Positions 1-8,238 of a stretch of DNA of 64,000 nt are shown here, piece by piece. Under the pieces are notes generated by a model. It was not told the origin of the DNA. It worked only from the letters and a program-made list of their open reading frames with translations, and made no database searches. The stretch lies in NCBI RefSeq assembly GCF_023284065.1, contig NZ_JAKIKP010000001.1:186001-250000 (forward strand), in the 5' to 3' direction. The translations under genes and the position numbers were made by a program. Each line of letters begins with the position of its first letter. Positions within the stretch are counted from its first letter, which is position 1. The stretch is from Shewanella gaetbuli. GTDB taxonomy: Bacteria > Pseudomonadota > Gammaproteobacteria > Enterobacterales > Shewanellaceae.

Positions 1-596
1 TTGGTGATCCGAGAGTTTAATTGCCAGCTATGGATAGGTTGCCCTGTTTGCGCATGCCATAACTTTACTTGGCCATTGTTGTCACCACTTAGGGCAACTT
101 TGCCGTCATCAGATATTGCGACACTATTGACTTTTTCAGTGTGGCCCAAAAACTGAATCAGTCCTTTATCGGGTAATAAAGACATCACTGAGCCATCGGC
201 TAAACCAATAAGGGTGTGGCTATTATTGGCAATCGCCACACTTTGAGCGTAAGAGGGTAATGACCACCAACCAATAGACTCCCCGCTGTTAATATCCCAA
301 ATTGCAATTGAGTCATGTGAAAGTGTTGCGGCAAATAGGTTGTTATTGGAAATGGCGGTATCGAATACATTACTGTTATTTTCATTACCATGTATCCATT
401 GGTAGCGTATTTCATGGTGCTCAAGCGACCACAGCTGGACACCATTGTTGGCGGTGCTGATTAAGGCTAACTGACCGTCTTGTGATAACGTCGCGCTATA
501 GCTTGCATCCGTAGTGAGTACGGTGATTTTATCTGCTTTAGGTTGACAAGAAAAAAGGCAAATAGAGCAAAAAATCAGCATAAGCACTTTTATCAT
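1..596 (-). CDS. WD40-repeat lipoprotein, C-terminus cut off by the window edge
   Basis: I read this partial gene directly from the reverse strand; it runs off the left edge, so about 198 residues are visible. The N-terminus is a short hydrophobic signal ending in FFSC, a likely lipobox with the lipid-modified Cys at about residue 20. Three blocks then end in WD-type strands (VQLW, IAIWD with SGES, VKLWH with TGQP), typical of beta-propeller blades about 40 residues apart. The start is ATG at 596 with GGAGC 8-13 bases upstream. WD40 lipoproteins of this type are usually scaffold or binding proteins, but no partner is visible here. The class is fairly sure; the function is unknown. Confidence 0.75.
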   Translation of the reverse strand, partial: MIKVLMLIFCSICLFSCQPKADKITVLTTDASYSATLSQDGQLALISTANNGVQLWSLEHHEIRYQWIHGNENNSNVFDTAISNNNLFAATLSHDSIAIWDINSGESIGWWSLPSYAQSVAIANNSHTLIGLADGSVMSLLPDKGLIQFLGHTEKVNSVAISDDGKVALSGDNNGQVKLWHAQTGQPIHSWQLNSRIT

Positions 597-751
597 GAAC
601 TTGCTCCTTGAAAAGTTGTCCATATAGAGTTGAACCTAATGGTATATCATAAACAGTTAGTATAAAGTGGCTTATTAACATTAGCCTAATTGTCTGACAA
701 CTGACAGTTAGAAGCATATTGTAACCACTAAGGGATCCTGAGGAAGCTTTA

Positions 752-1501
752 ATGAAATCAATTTATAAATTATCGTTAGTCGCACTGGCCGTTGTTGGTC
801 TTTCTGCGTGTAATCAAGAGCAAGCTGTTGCTAAGAAAGTTGAGCTAACATCAGAAGTTCAAAAAGAGGCATACAGTGTTGGTGCTTCTATCGGTAAGTA
901 CATGTCTGGCCATATTAAAGAACAAGAAGAACTGGGTTTTGCAGTTGACCGTGCTTTAATTATTCAAGGTTTCACCGACGGTTTAGGTGATACTACAGAG
1001 CTGACTGAAGAAGAAATGCAAACTGTTTTACAAGGCTTAGACAAAAAACTAAACGACAAGCGTTTAGAGCAAGCTGAAGCGTTAGCGGCTAAAGCGGTAG
1101 CTGAAGGTCAAAAGTTCTTAGACGAAAACAAAGCTAAAGAAGGCGTGGTAACGACTGAGTCTGGCTTACAATATGAAGTATTAACTGCGGGTGAAGGCGA
1201 CAAGCCAGCGGCAGAAGATACGGTTGAAGTTCATTACCGTGGCACATTAACTGACGGCACTGAATTTGATAGCTCATACGCCCGTGGCGAGCCAGCTAAA
1301 TTCCCATTAAATCGTGTTATCCCTGGTTGGACTGAAGGCGTTCAATTAATGCCTGTTGGCGCTAAGTACAAGTTTGTTATCCCTTCTGAGTTAGCTTACG
1401 GTGACCGCGATACGGGAACTATTCCTGCAAATTCAACGTTAGTATTTGAAGTTGAATTACTATCAATTGAAAAGGCTGCTGCAGTAGAAGCCGCTGAATA
1501 A
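752..1501 (+). CDS. fkpA: FKBP-type peptidyl-prolyl cis-trans isomerase, lipoprotein (FkpA-like)
   Basis: This is a proline isomerase that helps fold envelope proteins. Residues 1-20 form a lipoprotein signal ending in LSAC, so it is probably lipid-anchored rather than freely periplasmic like E. coli FkpA. Residues about 30-135 resemble the helical dimerisation domain of the FkpA/Mip group. The FKBP domain follows (about 150-243) with the VHYRGTL, FDSS, VIPGW and LAYGD motifs that line the active site. The ATG has an AGGAAG ribosome site. A strong terminator follows directly, so it is probably a single-gene unit. The symbol is by similarity; FklB- or Mip-like naming would also be reasonable. 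Confidence 0.85.
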   Translation: MKSIYKLSLVALAVVGLSACNQEQAVAKKVELTSEVQKEAYSVGASIGKYMSGHIKEQEELGFAVDRALIIQGFTDGLGDTTELTEEEMQTVLQGLDKKLNDKRLEQAEALAAKAVAEGQKFLDENKAKEGVVTTESGLQYEVLTAGEGDKPAAEDTVEVHYRGTLTDGTEFDSSYARGEPAKFPLNRVIPGWTEGVQLMPVGAKYKFVIPSELAYGDRDTGTIPANSTLVFEVELLSIEKAAAVEAAE

Positions 1502-1518
1502 TCATTTGATGACGGTTC

Positions 1519-1547
1519 AAAAAAAGGCGCATTATGCGCCTTTTTTA
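1519..1547 (+). terminator. Rho-independent terminator after fkpA
   Basis: The perfect stem GGCGCA/TGCGCC with a TTA loop (1526-1540) is flanked by A-rich sequence on the left and a T run on the right. It could work in both directions and also serve the convergent zntB gene that ends at 1558. Confidence 0.9.
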
Positions 1548-1557
1548 TTGGGGATAT

Positions 1558-2523
1558 TCATATCCATTTGAAGCGATAAAATAAGTACATCTGTAACGCA
1601 ATAAGCGCTAATAAACCGACACAAAAAGCCGCGAATGCCCACGAGGTTTCTGCACCAGGAATACCGGCAATATTGACCCCTAATAAGCCTGTCAAAAAAC
1701 CTAATGGTAAAAACACCGCAGAAATTAACGATAAAAAATATAAGCGTTGGTTAACTTGTTCAGACTGTTTAGACAATAACTCTTCTTGGGTGACACCTGC
1801 GCGATCTTTAATGGCATCTAAATCTTCAATGACTCGAATTAGGTTTTCTTGAATCTCACGCAAACGAATTTTATCTTGCTGGTCTAGTAACAAGCTATTT
1901 TCATGTAAGGTTTTGCTGAATGCTTCTCGTTGGGGAGCAAGGTAGCGTCGAAACACCACGGTTTGTCTGCGTAACTCTGCAATATCAACTCGCAATGATT
2001 TGTCTGCTGAAGTAACGACCCTCTCTTCTAGCTCGTCTAAGTTTTCTTCAATTTTATGAATATAATCAACTTGCCTTAATGTCAGTAATTCAGTCACTGC
2101 CAATATAAATCCTGCGCTGTCTGCTGGGCCTTTACCCTCTTGGATCTGCTGTGCAATATCAGTCACTGAGTGTAGTTGGCGCTCGCAAGTGGAAATAATA
2201 CGATGTTCTTCAGCATAAATTCGAATAGAGACCATGTCTTCAGGGTCGGAGTTAGGGTTTAAGTTAACCCCTCGAAGGGTTAATAAAATCCCATTATTAG
2301 AATGAACAGCACGTGGGCGAGTATCGGTTGCTAATAGAGTGTCTCGTTCTACCTTTTCTAAACCTTGAGTTGCTAACCACTGCCTTGCATCGGTTGATTT
2401 GTATTTTAGGTGAACCCAAAGTAACCCCTGTTCTGGCTGCCAATCTGCGAGCTCTTGAGGTGTTAAGCTTTTTCCTTTGTTCGGACCGGTCAGCAGTAAA
2501 CTGTAGATAAATCCTTTGCTCAT
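1558..2523 (-). CDS. zntB: Zinc transporter ZntB (CorA family)
   Basis: A 321-residue member of the CorA metal transporter superfamily. The long soluble N-terminal part (about 1-260) ends in a heptad-rich helix, and two membrane helices lie at the C-terminus (about 262-282 and 293-315). The GVN motif of the selectivity filter is present between the helices (GLLGVNIAGIPG). ZntB proteins move Zn2+, with proton coupling shown for the E. coli protein. The start at 2523 has an AAGGAAA site upstream. The overall sequence, with MSIR-like and ISTCER segments in the soluble domain, fits ZntB better than classical CorA, but substrate choice is inferred from family only. Confidence 0.85.
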   Translation of the reverse strand: MSKGFIYSLLLTGPNKGKSLTPQELADWQPEQGLLWVHLKYKSTDARQWLATQGLEKVERDTLLATDTRPRAVHSNNGILLTLRGVNLNPNSDPEDMVSIRIYAEEHRIISTCERQLHSVTDIAQQIQEGKGPADSAGFILAVTELLTLRQVDYIHKIEENLDELEERVVTSADKSLRVDIAELRRQTVVFRRYLAPQREAFSKTLHENSLLLDQQDKIRLREIQENLIRVIEDLDAIKDRAGVTQEELLSKQSEQVNQRLYFLSLISAVFLPLGFLTGLLGVNIAGIPGAETSWAFAAFCVGLLALIALQMYLFYRFKWI

Positions 2524-2580
2524 GAGGTTTTCCTTGCGAATGAGACAATTGTCATTTTGTGGTTTACTTTATGATAAATC

Positions 2581-2612
2581 CACGATATTCCCTATCAGTA
2601 TTGTATATCGTG
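2581..2612. promoter_or_regulatory. Inverted repeat between zntB and yacL
   Basis: CACGATAT (2581-2588) is matched by ATATCGTG (2605-2612), a perfect 8-bp inverted repeat with a 16-base gap, in the divergent intergenic region. It may be an operator for either gene. No known consensus was recognised, and it could be chance. Confidence 0.25.
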
Positions 2613-2677
2613 ATACAGCAAATGAGATCATTTTGGTTTAAAATGAACGGATAAATTGCAATTTAGAGCATAAGACA

Positions 2678-3049
2678 ATGGAATATGAGTTTCGTCGCAA
2701 TCGTTTTGAAGGGACGGTATTTGCCACTTTTAGTATGGATCATGAAGTATTTGGTCGTTGGTTTACCGAAGAGTTAGCTAATGATGTAGAGCGTGGTCAG
2801 TCTATTTTGGCCGTTATTTCGAGTCTTAAGTTAGCTAAAACGAATCATTGGCGAAGTGTGGGTAATGATCTCACCTTAGATATGGATACTGAACAAGTTC
2901 GTATTTTTGTTAATGCCATTGATTTTGAAGAAGATTATGAAGTTGAAGAGGGCATGGCTTTGTATGATCTTGAGTCAGAAGCCTATTGTGGCTTAGAGGA
3001 TTTTGAAAAAGCCTTACAAAGCTGGTTGGTGTTTATTCAAGAAAAGTGA
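2678..3049 (+). CDS. yacL: YacL family protein (UPF0231)
   Basis: A small acidic cytosolic protein of 123 residues that aligns by eye with E. coli YacL along its whole length: MEYEF at the start, MDHEVFGRWF, and a C-terminal CGLEDF block. The family's biochemical role is not established. It starts at ATG 2678, is transcribed divergently from zntB and is followed by the tandem repeat region. The start is supported by conservation of the N-terminal motif rather than by a strong ribosome site. Confidence 0.85.
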   Translation: MEYEFRRNRFEGTVFATFSMDHEVFGRWFTEELANDVERGQSILAVISSLKLAKTNHWRSVGNDLTLDMDTEQVRIFVNAIDFEEDYEVEEGMALYDLESEAYCGLEDFEKALQSWLVFIQEK

Positions 3050-3070
3050 TGGTTTAGGGGAAAAGAGTAG

Positions 3071-3097
3071 ATTCCGGCCCAGAAGCATTGCCGGAAT
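3071..3097. repeat. Hairpin at the left border of the tandem repeat
   Basis: ATTCCGGC (3071-3078) pairs with GCCGGAAT (3090-3097). The right arm lies inside the first repeat unit. It sits 20 bases after the yacL stop and could act as a weak terminator, but there is no T run. Confidence 0.6.
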
Positions 3098-3492
3098 GAC
3101 GTTATTTATAGTATGGCTGGATTGACGTTACTTATAGCATGGCTGGATTGACGTTACTTATAGCATGGCTGGATTGACGTTACTTATAGCATGGCTGGAT
3201 TGACGTTACTTATAGCATGGCTGGAATGACGTTACTTATAGCATGGCTGGATTGACGTTATTTATAGTATGGCTGGATTGACGTTACTTATAGCATGGCT
3301 GGATTGACGTTACTTATAGCATGGCTGGATTGACGTTACTTATAGCATGGCTGGAATGATGTTACTTATAGCATTGCCGGAATGACGTTACTTTTTAGCA
3401 TGGCTGGAATGATGTTACTTTTTAGCATTGCTGGAATGACGTTACTTTTTAGCATTGCTGGAATGACGTTACTTTTTAGCATGGCTGGAATG
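3087..3492. repeat. Minisatellite: 15 full copies of a 26/27-bp unit plus a partial copy
   Basis: The unit reads about ATGGCTGGATTGACGTTACT followed by TATAGC. Units 1-11 (3087-3372) are 26 bp long; units 12-15 (3373-3480) are 27 bp with TTTTTAGC ends. A partial unit starts at 3481. Variants show higher-order structure. Units 1 and 7 both end TTTATAGT, each is followed by a run of GGATTG units (2-5 and 8-10), and each run closes with a GGAATG unit (6 and 11). This suggests that a block of five or six units was duplicated. The array lies between the convergent 3' ends of yacL and narP and has no long open frame in keeping with a gene. Confidence 0.95.
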
Positions 3493-3511
3493 CGGGTAAG
3501 GCATTCCAGCC
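3483..3511. terminator. Perfect 11-bp hairpin at the right border of the tandem repeat, after narP
   Basis: GGCTGGAATGC (3483-3493) pairs with GCATTCCAGCC (3501-3511) around a 7-base loop. The left arm is the last, partial repeat unit; the right arm is its complement and is not repeated elsewhere in the array. It sits 9 bases beyond the narP stop, so it may end narP transcripts, although no good T run follows on that strand. Confidence 0.6.
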
Positions 3512-3519
3512 AACAGGTA

Positions 3520-4149
3520 TTATTGATTTAAGTATCTGACCGCCATCTCGGTTCTTGATTTGGCATTGGCTTTGCGTAATAAATTTTTCACATGTACTTT
3601 TACAGTCCCTTCACTGATGTGAAGATCTTCTGAGATCACTCTATTACTCTTACCCTCAGCTAATTCTTGCAAGATTTGAAGCTCTCGTGGGGTTAAGCTT
3701 TCTATCCATTCATTGTCATCGGTGACATTTTTTAATTCATAAAGATATTCTTCAACTTCTTTACTTATGACCCTATGTCCAGAAATGGCTTTTTTCAGCT
3801 GCTCTAACAGTAACTCCGGCTCAGTATCTTTAAGCAGGTAGCCATCAGCACCCGCTCTTAGTAAGCGAACAACATCTTGTTTGGCGTCAGATACGGTTAG
3901 AATTACGATACGGGCTGTAACTCCCTCTTGACGCATGGCATTTAAGGTATCTAACCCTGACATGCCTTTCATATTTAAGTCTAATAAGACAATGTCTGGC
4001 TCATTTTCATTTAATGCGGTGAGTGCATCTAAGCCTGTGCCTACTTCACCAAAAAGGGTGAAATCACCGTCTGAAGTAATAAGTTGGCAAATACCACGAC
4101 GAAGTAGAGGATGGTCGTCGACAACGAGTACTGAATATGGCTTACCCAT
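3520..4149 (-). CDS. narP: Nitrate/nitrite response regulator NarP
   Basis: A 209-residue NarL/FixJ-family regulator. The receiver domain (about 5-125) carries the acidic pair at D11-D12, the phosphoacceptor Asp at 57 and Lys in the LLKD motif. The LuxR-type helix-turn-helix follows (about 145-205: LTPRELQILQ, ISEGTVKVHVKNLLRK). It overlaps the end of the kinase gene by 8 bases, so the two are co-translated. With the adjoining NarQ-type kinase and nrfA, the likely role is nitrate/nitrite-dependent control of anaerobic nitrogen reductases. NarP rather than NarL is chosen because Shewanella is known to have a NarQ-NarP pair; sequence alone does not separate them. Confidence 0.85.
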   Translation of the reverse strand: MGKPYSVLVVDDHPLLRRGICQLITSDGDFTLFGEVGTGLDALTALNENEPDIVLLDLNMKGMSGLDTLNAMRQEGVTARIVILTVSDAKQDVVRLLRAGADGYLLKDTEPELLLEQLKKAISGHRVISKEVEEYLYELKNVTDDNEWIESLTPRELQILQELAEGKSNRVISEDLHISEGTVKVHVKNLLRKANAKSRTEMAVRYLNQ

Positions 4150-5854
4150 TTAAAGGCTCCTGCTGTGGTGGAAAACTAAGAGTAACTGTTGTGCCGCCAT
4201 TACTGTTATCGCTAAATGACAGCTGTCCATTTAATTTGTTGGCACGTTCATGCATGATGCCTATACCAAAGTGTTGATCTCGCTCTTTTAAATGCTTAAC
4301 ACCTACACCGTCATCAGAAATAGTAATATTGATGATTTCTGTAGGAGTAAGATAACAATCTATCACGATCTGGCTAGCGTTTGCGTGCTTAATCGCATTT
4401 AATGTTGCTTCTCGAGTTAATTGTAAAACATGTATATGCTGTTTAGCTTCAAGTAAGTGAGCTGACAAATTGTAATTCAGAATGAGCTTCGTGTCAGTTT
4501 GGACTCTTAACTGTTCTAACATGACTTCCATAGCATGATTGAGGTTCGGTTCTTTAATGGTCAACCTAAATGTTGATAATAACTCTCGCAATTGCACGTA
4601 GGCGAAGCTAACCCCGTCGTTAATTTCAATAATCTGAGTTTCAACCTCTTCATTTTTACAACAGTCAGGTAGCTTCTTACGTAATAAGCTGACTTGAATT
4701 TTCAAGAATGACAGTAATTGGCCTAATGAATCATGTAGTTCTCTGGCAATAACTGCGCGTTCTTCCATTAGAGCAAGCTGTTGACGTTGTTCGGTCGCAT
4801 TATGAATGGCAATTGACCTTGCTAACATGACGGCAAAATTATTAAACAATGGATTATTAAGCTCTGTTTTAGAAATAACCTCTAAATAGCCTTGGCAAAC
4901 CTGTTCTAGTTGTAGTGGAAACTTAACGCTGTTCATAGTGGACTCTGGCCAGCCTTGTTGAGACTCGATAATGTCTTGAGAGTGATCTTCGTGTTCAATC
5001 ACTAAGCGTAAGTAATCTAAGTTCTCATAGTCTTGAAGCTGATTTAAAGCAGATTTTAATGCCTTGTAATCTAGCCTGTCAGAATGCAGCATGATCAAAT
5101 TATCATAGAGAAAATTAAGTTCATTATTTGCACGAGTTAAAGCATGAGTTTTTTGAGATACTTGACCCTCTAAGTCTTCATATAAAGTCGACAATTCAGC
5201 GGCAGTTTTTTTCAGCGCATTACTTAATGCCGTGAGCTCAATGTACTCCGTTTTAGGCATTTCAACATTAAAATCACCTTGAGAAATAGTGATGGCCCTA
5301 TCCATCAACAAAGTGAGAGGTTTTACCACGCGTCGTCGGGTAAAGATGACTGCAATGCCTGCTACTATAAGCATTAATGTTAATCCGACGACTTGGCTTA
5401 ATACTAATACCTTTAACTTGAATGCGGCAAATTGCTCTATTTCGAGTACTAAAATATCAATGGTATCAACAAAGTCTTTTAGGGCATTACTATAAAGACG
5501 AGTGTTACCGGTTTCAGCATAGCTTTTCATCGTTTGCCATTTTTCGACGACCAACAAGTACTGTTTAGATAGATCTTCAGGGGTGTACCAAGCTAATGAG
5601 TTTTTAAGCACTTTAGCATTTAGAGTGTTTTCAAATTCCTTTATACGCTCATTAACGCGTTGGCTGCCTGAATTAGAAATTAATAACAACCGGTAGCTTT
5701 GCATCCTGAGAGAGCCAGACGCATTGATAGCACGGGCATCTCCTAAGCTGAACGATAAATTCACAATTGCATATAACGCTAAACTGGAAGAAAGCAAAAT
5801 TAGGACTAACATTAAACCTAATATTGTGGAAGTTAGGCTACCTCGCTTTAACAT
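4142..5854 (-). CDS. narQ: Nitrate/nitrite sensor histidine kinase NarQ
   Basis: A 570-residue membrane kinase. TM1 is at about 11-33 and TM2 at about 150-171. Between them is a periplasmic sensor whose start carries the ASGSLRMQSYRL stretch (45-56), the P-box that binds nitrate in NarX/NarQ proteins. HAMP follows TM2, then a signalling helix and GAF-like central module. The HisKA_3 dimerisation helix has the phosphorylated His at 374 (ARELHDSLGQ), and the C-terminal ATPase domain has SDDGVGVK and GIGIMHERA. It is divergent from nrfA, its probable target, and overlaps narP. Nitrate/nitrite specificity is an inference from the P-box and the neighbours. Confidence 0.88.
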   Translation of the reverse strand: MLKRGSLTSTILGLMLVLILLSSSLALYAIVNLSFSLGDARAINASGSLRMQSYRLLLISNSGSQRVNERIKEFENTLNAKVLKNSLAWYTPEDLSKQYLLVVEKWQTMKSYAETGNTRLYSNALKDFVDTIDILVLEIEQFAAFKLKVLVLSQVVGLTLMLIVAGIAVIFTRRRVVKPLTLLMDRAITISQGDFNVEMPKTEYIELTALSNALKKTAAELSTLYEDLEGQVSQKTHALTRANNELNFLYDNLIMLHSDRLDYKALKSALNQLQDYENLDYLRLVIEHEDHSQDIIESQQGWPESTMNSVKFPLQLEQVCQGYLEVISKTELNNPLFNNFAVMLARSIAIHNATEQRQQLALMEERAVIARELHDSLGQLLSFLKIQVSLLRKKLPDCCKNEEVETQIIEINDGVSFAYVQLRELLSTFRLTIKEPNLNHAMEVMLEQLRVQTDTKLILNYNLSAHLLEAKQHIHVLQLTREATLNAIKHANASQIVIDCYLTPTEIINITISDDGVGVKHLKERDQHFGIGIMHERANKLNGQLSFSDNSNGGTTVTLSFPPQQEPLNG

Positions 5855-6011
5855 TTATGCCTCATTTATGCTGTAAATTGTTTTGATGTATTCTGCCATG
5901 TTTTACATTTTAAAACAGTGAAGAACACTTGAAAAATACGGGTTTTTTGTGGATGAAGCTAATTCGCTTTTTAACAAAAAAGAAAATATGTGACATACAA
6001 CACGTTTACAT

Positions 6012-6043
6012 TTTGATCTGGCGCAAACTTCTTTTGTTATACT
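6012..6043 (+). promoter_or_regulatory. Candidate nrfA promoter with CRP/FNR-like site
   Basis: TATACT at 6038-6043 is a good -10 box about 100 bases before nrfA. TTTGATCTGGCGCAAA at 6012-6027 matches the CRP consensus at 11 of 16 positions. Its centre would be near -30, which is not the usual activator position, so either the site or the -10 box may be wrong. Shewanella uses CRP for anaerobic gene control, which makes a site here expected. Confidence 0.35.
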
Positions 6044-6141
6044 CCTAAAGAGGTATTCTTTATCTAGGTTTTACTCGTTATTTTTGGGTAGAAAGAAACG
6101 TGGCTATAAATTGATTATAAAGTAACACGGAGTGAAAGGTG

Positions 6142-7542
6142 ATGAAGATGAAGTTAAAAACAACAGTACTAAGTGCTGTTATTGCAGCGAGTTTTATCGC
6201 TACTGGTGTCACTGCCAGTGATAAAACTGAACCTCGCAATGAAGTCTATAAAGATAAGTTTTCTGCTCAATATGAAACTTGGCACGATACCGCTGAAAGC
6301 AAAGAAATTGTTGATATGCTTGAAGAAGTACCTAGTCTAGTTGTTTTATGGGCGGGTTATGGATTTGCTAAAGATTATAATGCACCACGTGGTCATATGT
6401 ATGCCGTAACGGATGTGGTTAACACATTACGTACCGGTGCGCCGACTAATGCTGAAGATGGCCCTATGCCTATGGCGTGTTGGAGTTGTAAAAGTCCTGA
6501 TGTCCCCCGTGTTATTGAAGAACAAGGTGAAGATGGTTACTTCAAAGGTAAGTGGGCAAAAGGCGGTGCTGAAATTGTAAACACCATTGGCTGTGCCGAT
6601 TGTCATGAAAAAGGTTCAGCTAAATTACGTATGTCTCGTCCATTTGCTGCACGTGCAATGGAAGCAATTGGTACACCGTTTGATAAAGCCTCTCGTAAAG
6701 ACAAGCAGTCAATGGTTTGTGGCCAGTGTCACGTAGAGTACTACTTCGAGAAAACAGATGATCGCAAAGGCTTTGTGAAGTTCCCATGGGATATGGGCAC
6801 CACAGTTGAGCAAATGGAAGTTTACTATGACAACATGGAGTTCTCTGATTGGACTCATGCCGTATCTAAAACTCCTATGCTTAAAGCACAACATCCTGGT
6901 TATGAAACGTGGAAACTAGGTGTTCACGGTAAAAACAATGTTACCTGTACTGACTGTCATATGCCTAAAGTGGCTAAAGCCAGTGGTAAAGGTAAGTTTA
7001 CTGACCACAAAGTGGGTAACCCATTTGATCGCTTTGAAGAGACATGTGCAACTTGTCATAACCAAAGCAAAGAGTTCATGGTTAATTTAACCAAAGAGCG
7101 CTACAAAAAAGTGGGCGAGCTAAAAGCCAGTGCTGAAAAACAATTAGTGAAAGCACACTTTGAAGCTAAAGCAGCTTGGGATGCCGGTGCTACTGAAGCT
7201 GAAATGAAGCCAATCTTAATGGATATTCGTCATTCACAATGGCGTTGGGATTATGCAACGGCTTCACATGGTGTTGCGGCTCATGCTGCTGACGAAGCAT
7301 TACGTATTCTAGGTACGTCTGTTGATAAAGCGGCTGATGCACGTATTAAGCTAGCACAATTACTGGCTGCTAAAGGCGTTAAACAACCGATTGCTTACCC
7401 AGATGTGTCAACCAAAGCAAAAGCGCAAGCGGCTTTAGGTATGGACATGAAAAAAATGAATGCAGATAAAGAAGCGTTCAAGAAAAATCTTGTACCTAAG
7501 TGGCAGGAAGAAGCTAAAAAGCGTGAAGCAACCTATAAATAA
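6142..7542 (+). CDS. nrfA: Ammonia-forming cytochrome c nitrite reductase
   Basis: NrfA reduces nitrite to ammonium with six electrons in the periplasm. A signal peptide (about 1-25, cleavage near TGVTAS) is followed by five c-haem sites: CWSCK at 113-117, whose Lys is the active-site haem ligand, then CADCH (151), CGQCH (193), CTDCH (269) and CATCH (302). The haem count and the CxxCK motif are diagnostic. I prefer ATG 6142 to the in-frame GTG at 6139 because it lies 9 bases after GGAG. No nrfBCD genes follow, so electrons probably come from the quinol dehydrogenase CymA, as known for Shewanella. A terminator ends the unit. Confidence 0.97.
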   Translation: MKMKLKTTVLSAVIAASFIATGVTASDKTEPRNEVYKDKFSAQYETWHDTAESKEIVDMLEEVPSLVVLWAGYGFAKDYNAPRGHMYAVTDVVNTLRTGAPTNAEDGPMPMACWSCKSPDVPRVIEEQGEDGYFKGKWAKGGAEIVNTIGCADCHEKGSAKLRMSRPFAARAMEAIGTPFDKASRKDKQSMVCGQCHVEYYFEKTDDRKGFVKFPWDMGTTVEQMEVYYDNMEFSDWTHAVSKTPMLKAQHPGYETWKLGVHGKNNVTCTDCHMPKVAKASGKGKFTDHKVGNPFDRFEETCATCHNQSKEFMVNLTKERYKKVGELKASAEKQLVKAHFEAKAAWDAGATEAEMKPILMDIRHSQWRWDYATASHGVAAHAADEALRILGTSVDKAADARIKLAQLLAAKGVKQPIAYPDVSTKAKAQAALGMDMKKMNADKEAFKKNLVPKWQEEAKKREATYK

Positions 7543-7586
7543 GTCAGTCGGCTTAATTTAATAAACTAACGTTTTAGTTGAACATT

Positions 7587-7612
7587 AAAAACCCTCGCAA
7601 GAGGGTTTTTTT
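7587..7612 (+). terminator. Terminator after nrfA
   Basis: The stem AACCCTC/GAGGGTT with loop GCAA is followed by a run of T. Confidence 0.92.
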
Positions 7613-7703
7613 ATGGGCTTAAAAAATGACTAGGTTGTCGTTTTAGTTATTTTATTGGCCCCACAGTCCGTTGTTCCATCATTGCTCATAAAATCTCAAA
7701 TAC

Positions 7704-7751
7704 CGCACCAAGATCGGGCGGTGTCGTTTTAAGCCGCACCAAATTAGTGCT
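7704..7751 (+). promoter_or_regulatory. Two tandem NtrC-type enhancer sites upstream of glnK
   Basis: Both boxes were compared with the NtrC consensus TGCACCAAAATGGTGCA. The box at 7735-7751 matches 13 of 17 positions and the one at 7704-7720 matches 12 of 17. Their centres are 31 bp apart, three helical turns, so both face the same side of the DNA. This spacing is like the classical glnA enhancer. They lie roughly 98 and 129 bases upstream of the start point predicted from the sigma-54 promoter candidate. Confidence 0.65.
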
Positions 7752-7814
7752 CATTGTCTAGGTAAATACTTACCATTAAAACTTAACCTGTTAAATAACA
7801 ATGGGTTGCAAAAC

Positions 7815-7830
7815 TGGCCTGATGATTGAA
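7815..7830 (+). promoter_or_regulatory. Candidate sigma-54 promoter of glnK-amtB
   Basis: TGGCCTGATGATTGAA has the TGGC -24 element and TTGA in place of TTGC at -12, with the correct five-base gap between TGGCCT and TTGA. The -12 element is imperfect. The tandem NtrC sites about 100 bases upstream raise its credibility. Confidence 0.55.
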
Positions 7831-7886
7831 TCTATAGTTACAACAAATATATAACAAGTTCACTTTTTTAATCTTTGGAGGTCGAG

Positions 7887-8225
7887 ATGAAACTCGTCAG
7901 CGCAATCATCAAACCATTTAAGTTAGATGATGTCCGTGAAGCAATTGCTGGAATGGGTATCGAAGGGATGACAGTTACTGAAGTTAAAGGCTTTGGTCGT
8001 CAAAAAGGGCATACAGAGCTATATCGTGGCGCTGAATATCAAGTGGATTTCTTACCTAAAGTAAAACTTGAAATCGCCACTAAAGAAGAAAACTTAGACA
8101 TGCTGATTGAAGCAATTACTTCAGCAGCACATACCGGCAAAATTGGTGACGGAAAAATATTTGTCACTGCGTTAGAGCAAGCAATCCGTATTCGTACGGG
8201 TGAAGTAGATAACGAAGCACTATAA
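7887..8225 (+). CDS. glnK: Nitrogen regulatory PII protein GlnK
   Basis: A 112-residue PII signal protein that senses ATP/ADP and 2-oxoglutarate and is uridylylated. Tyr51 in the T-loop (ELYRGAEY) is the uridylylation site. The family signatures at both ends are present (MKLVSAIIKPFKLDDVREA and the TGKIGDGKIFV turn). I start at ATG 7887 after GGAGG, not at the in-frame TTG 7875. It sits 13 bases before amtB, and this pairing marks it as GlnK rather than GlnB: GlnK plugs the ammonium channel when nitrogen is plentiful. The upstream NtrC sites and sigma-54-like promoter suggest induction by nitrogen limitation. Confidence 0.93.
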   Translation: MKLVSAIIKPFKLDDVREAIAGMGIEGMTVTEVKGFGRQKGHTELYRGAEYQVDFLPKVKLEIATKEENLDMLIEAITSAAHTGKIGDGKIFVTALEQAIRIRTGEVDNEAL

Positions 8226-8238
8226 GGGGAATAAAATA

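Noticed and set aside
3087..3492. Tandem repeat as a CRISPR array
   Set aside because: Units follow each other without unique spacers and the unit itself varies; there are no cas genes.
7800..7830. TTG at 7875 as the glnK start
   Set aside because: ATG 7887 has a better GGAGG site and gives the standard 112-residue protein.
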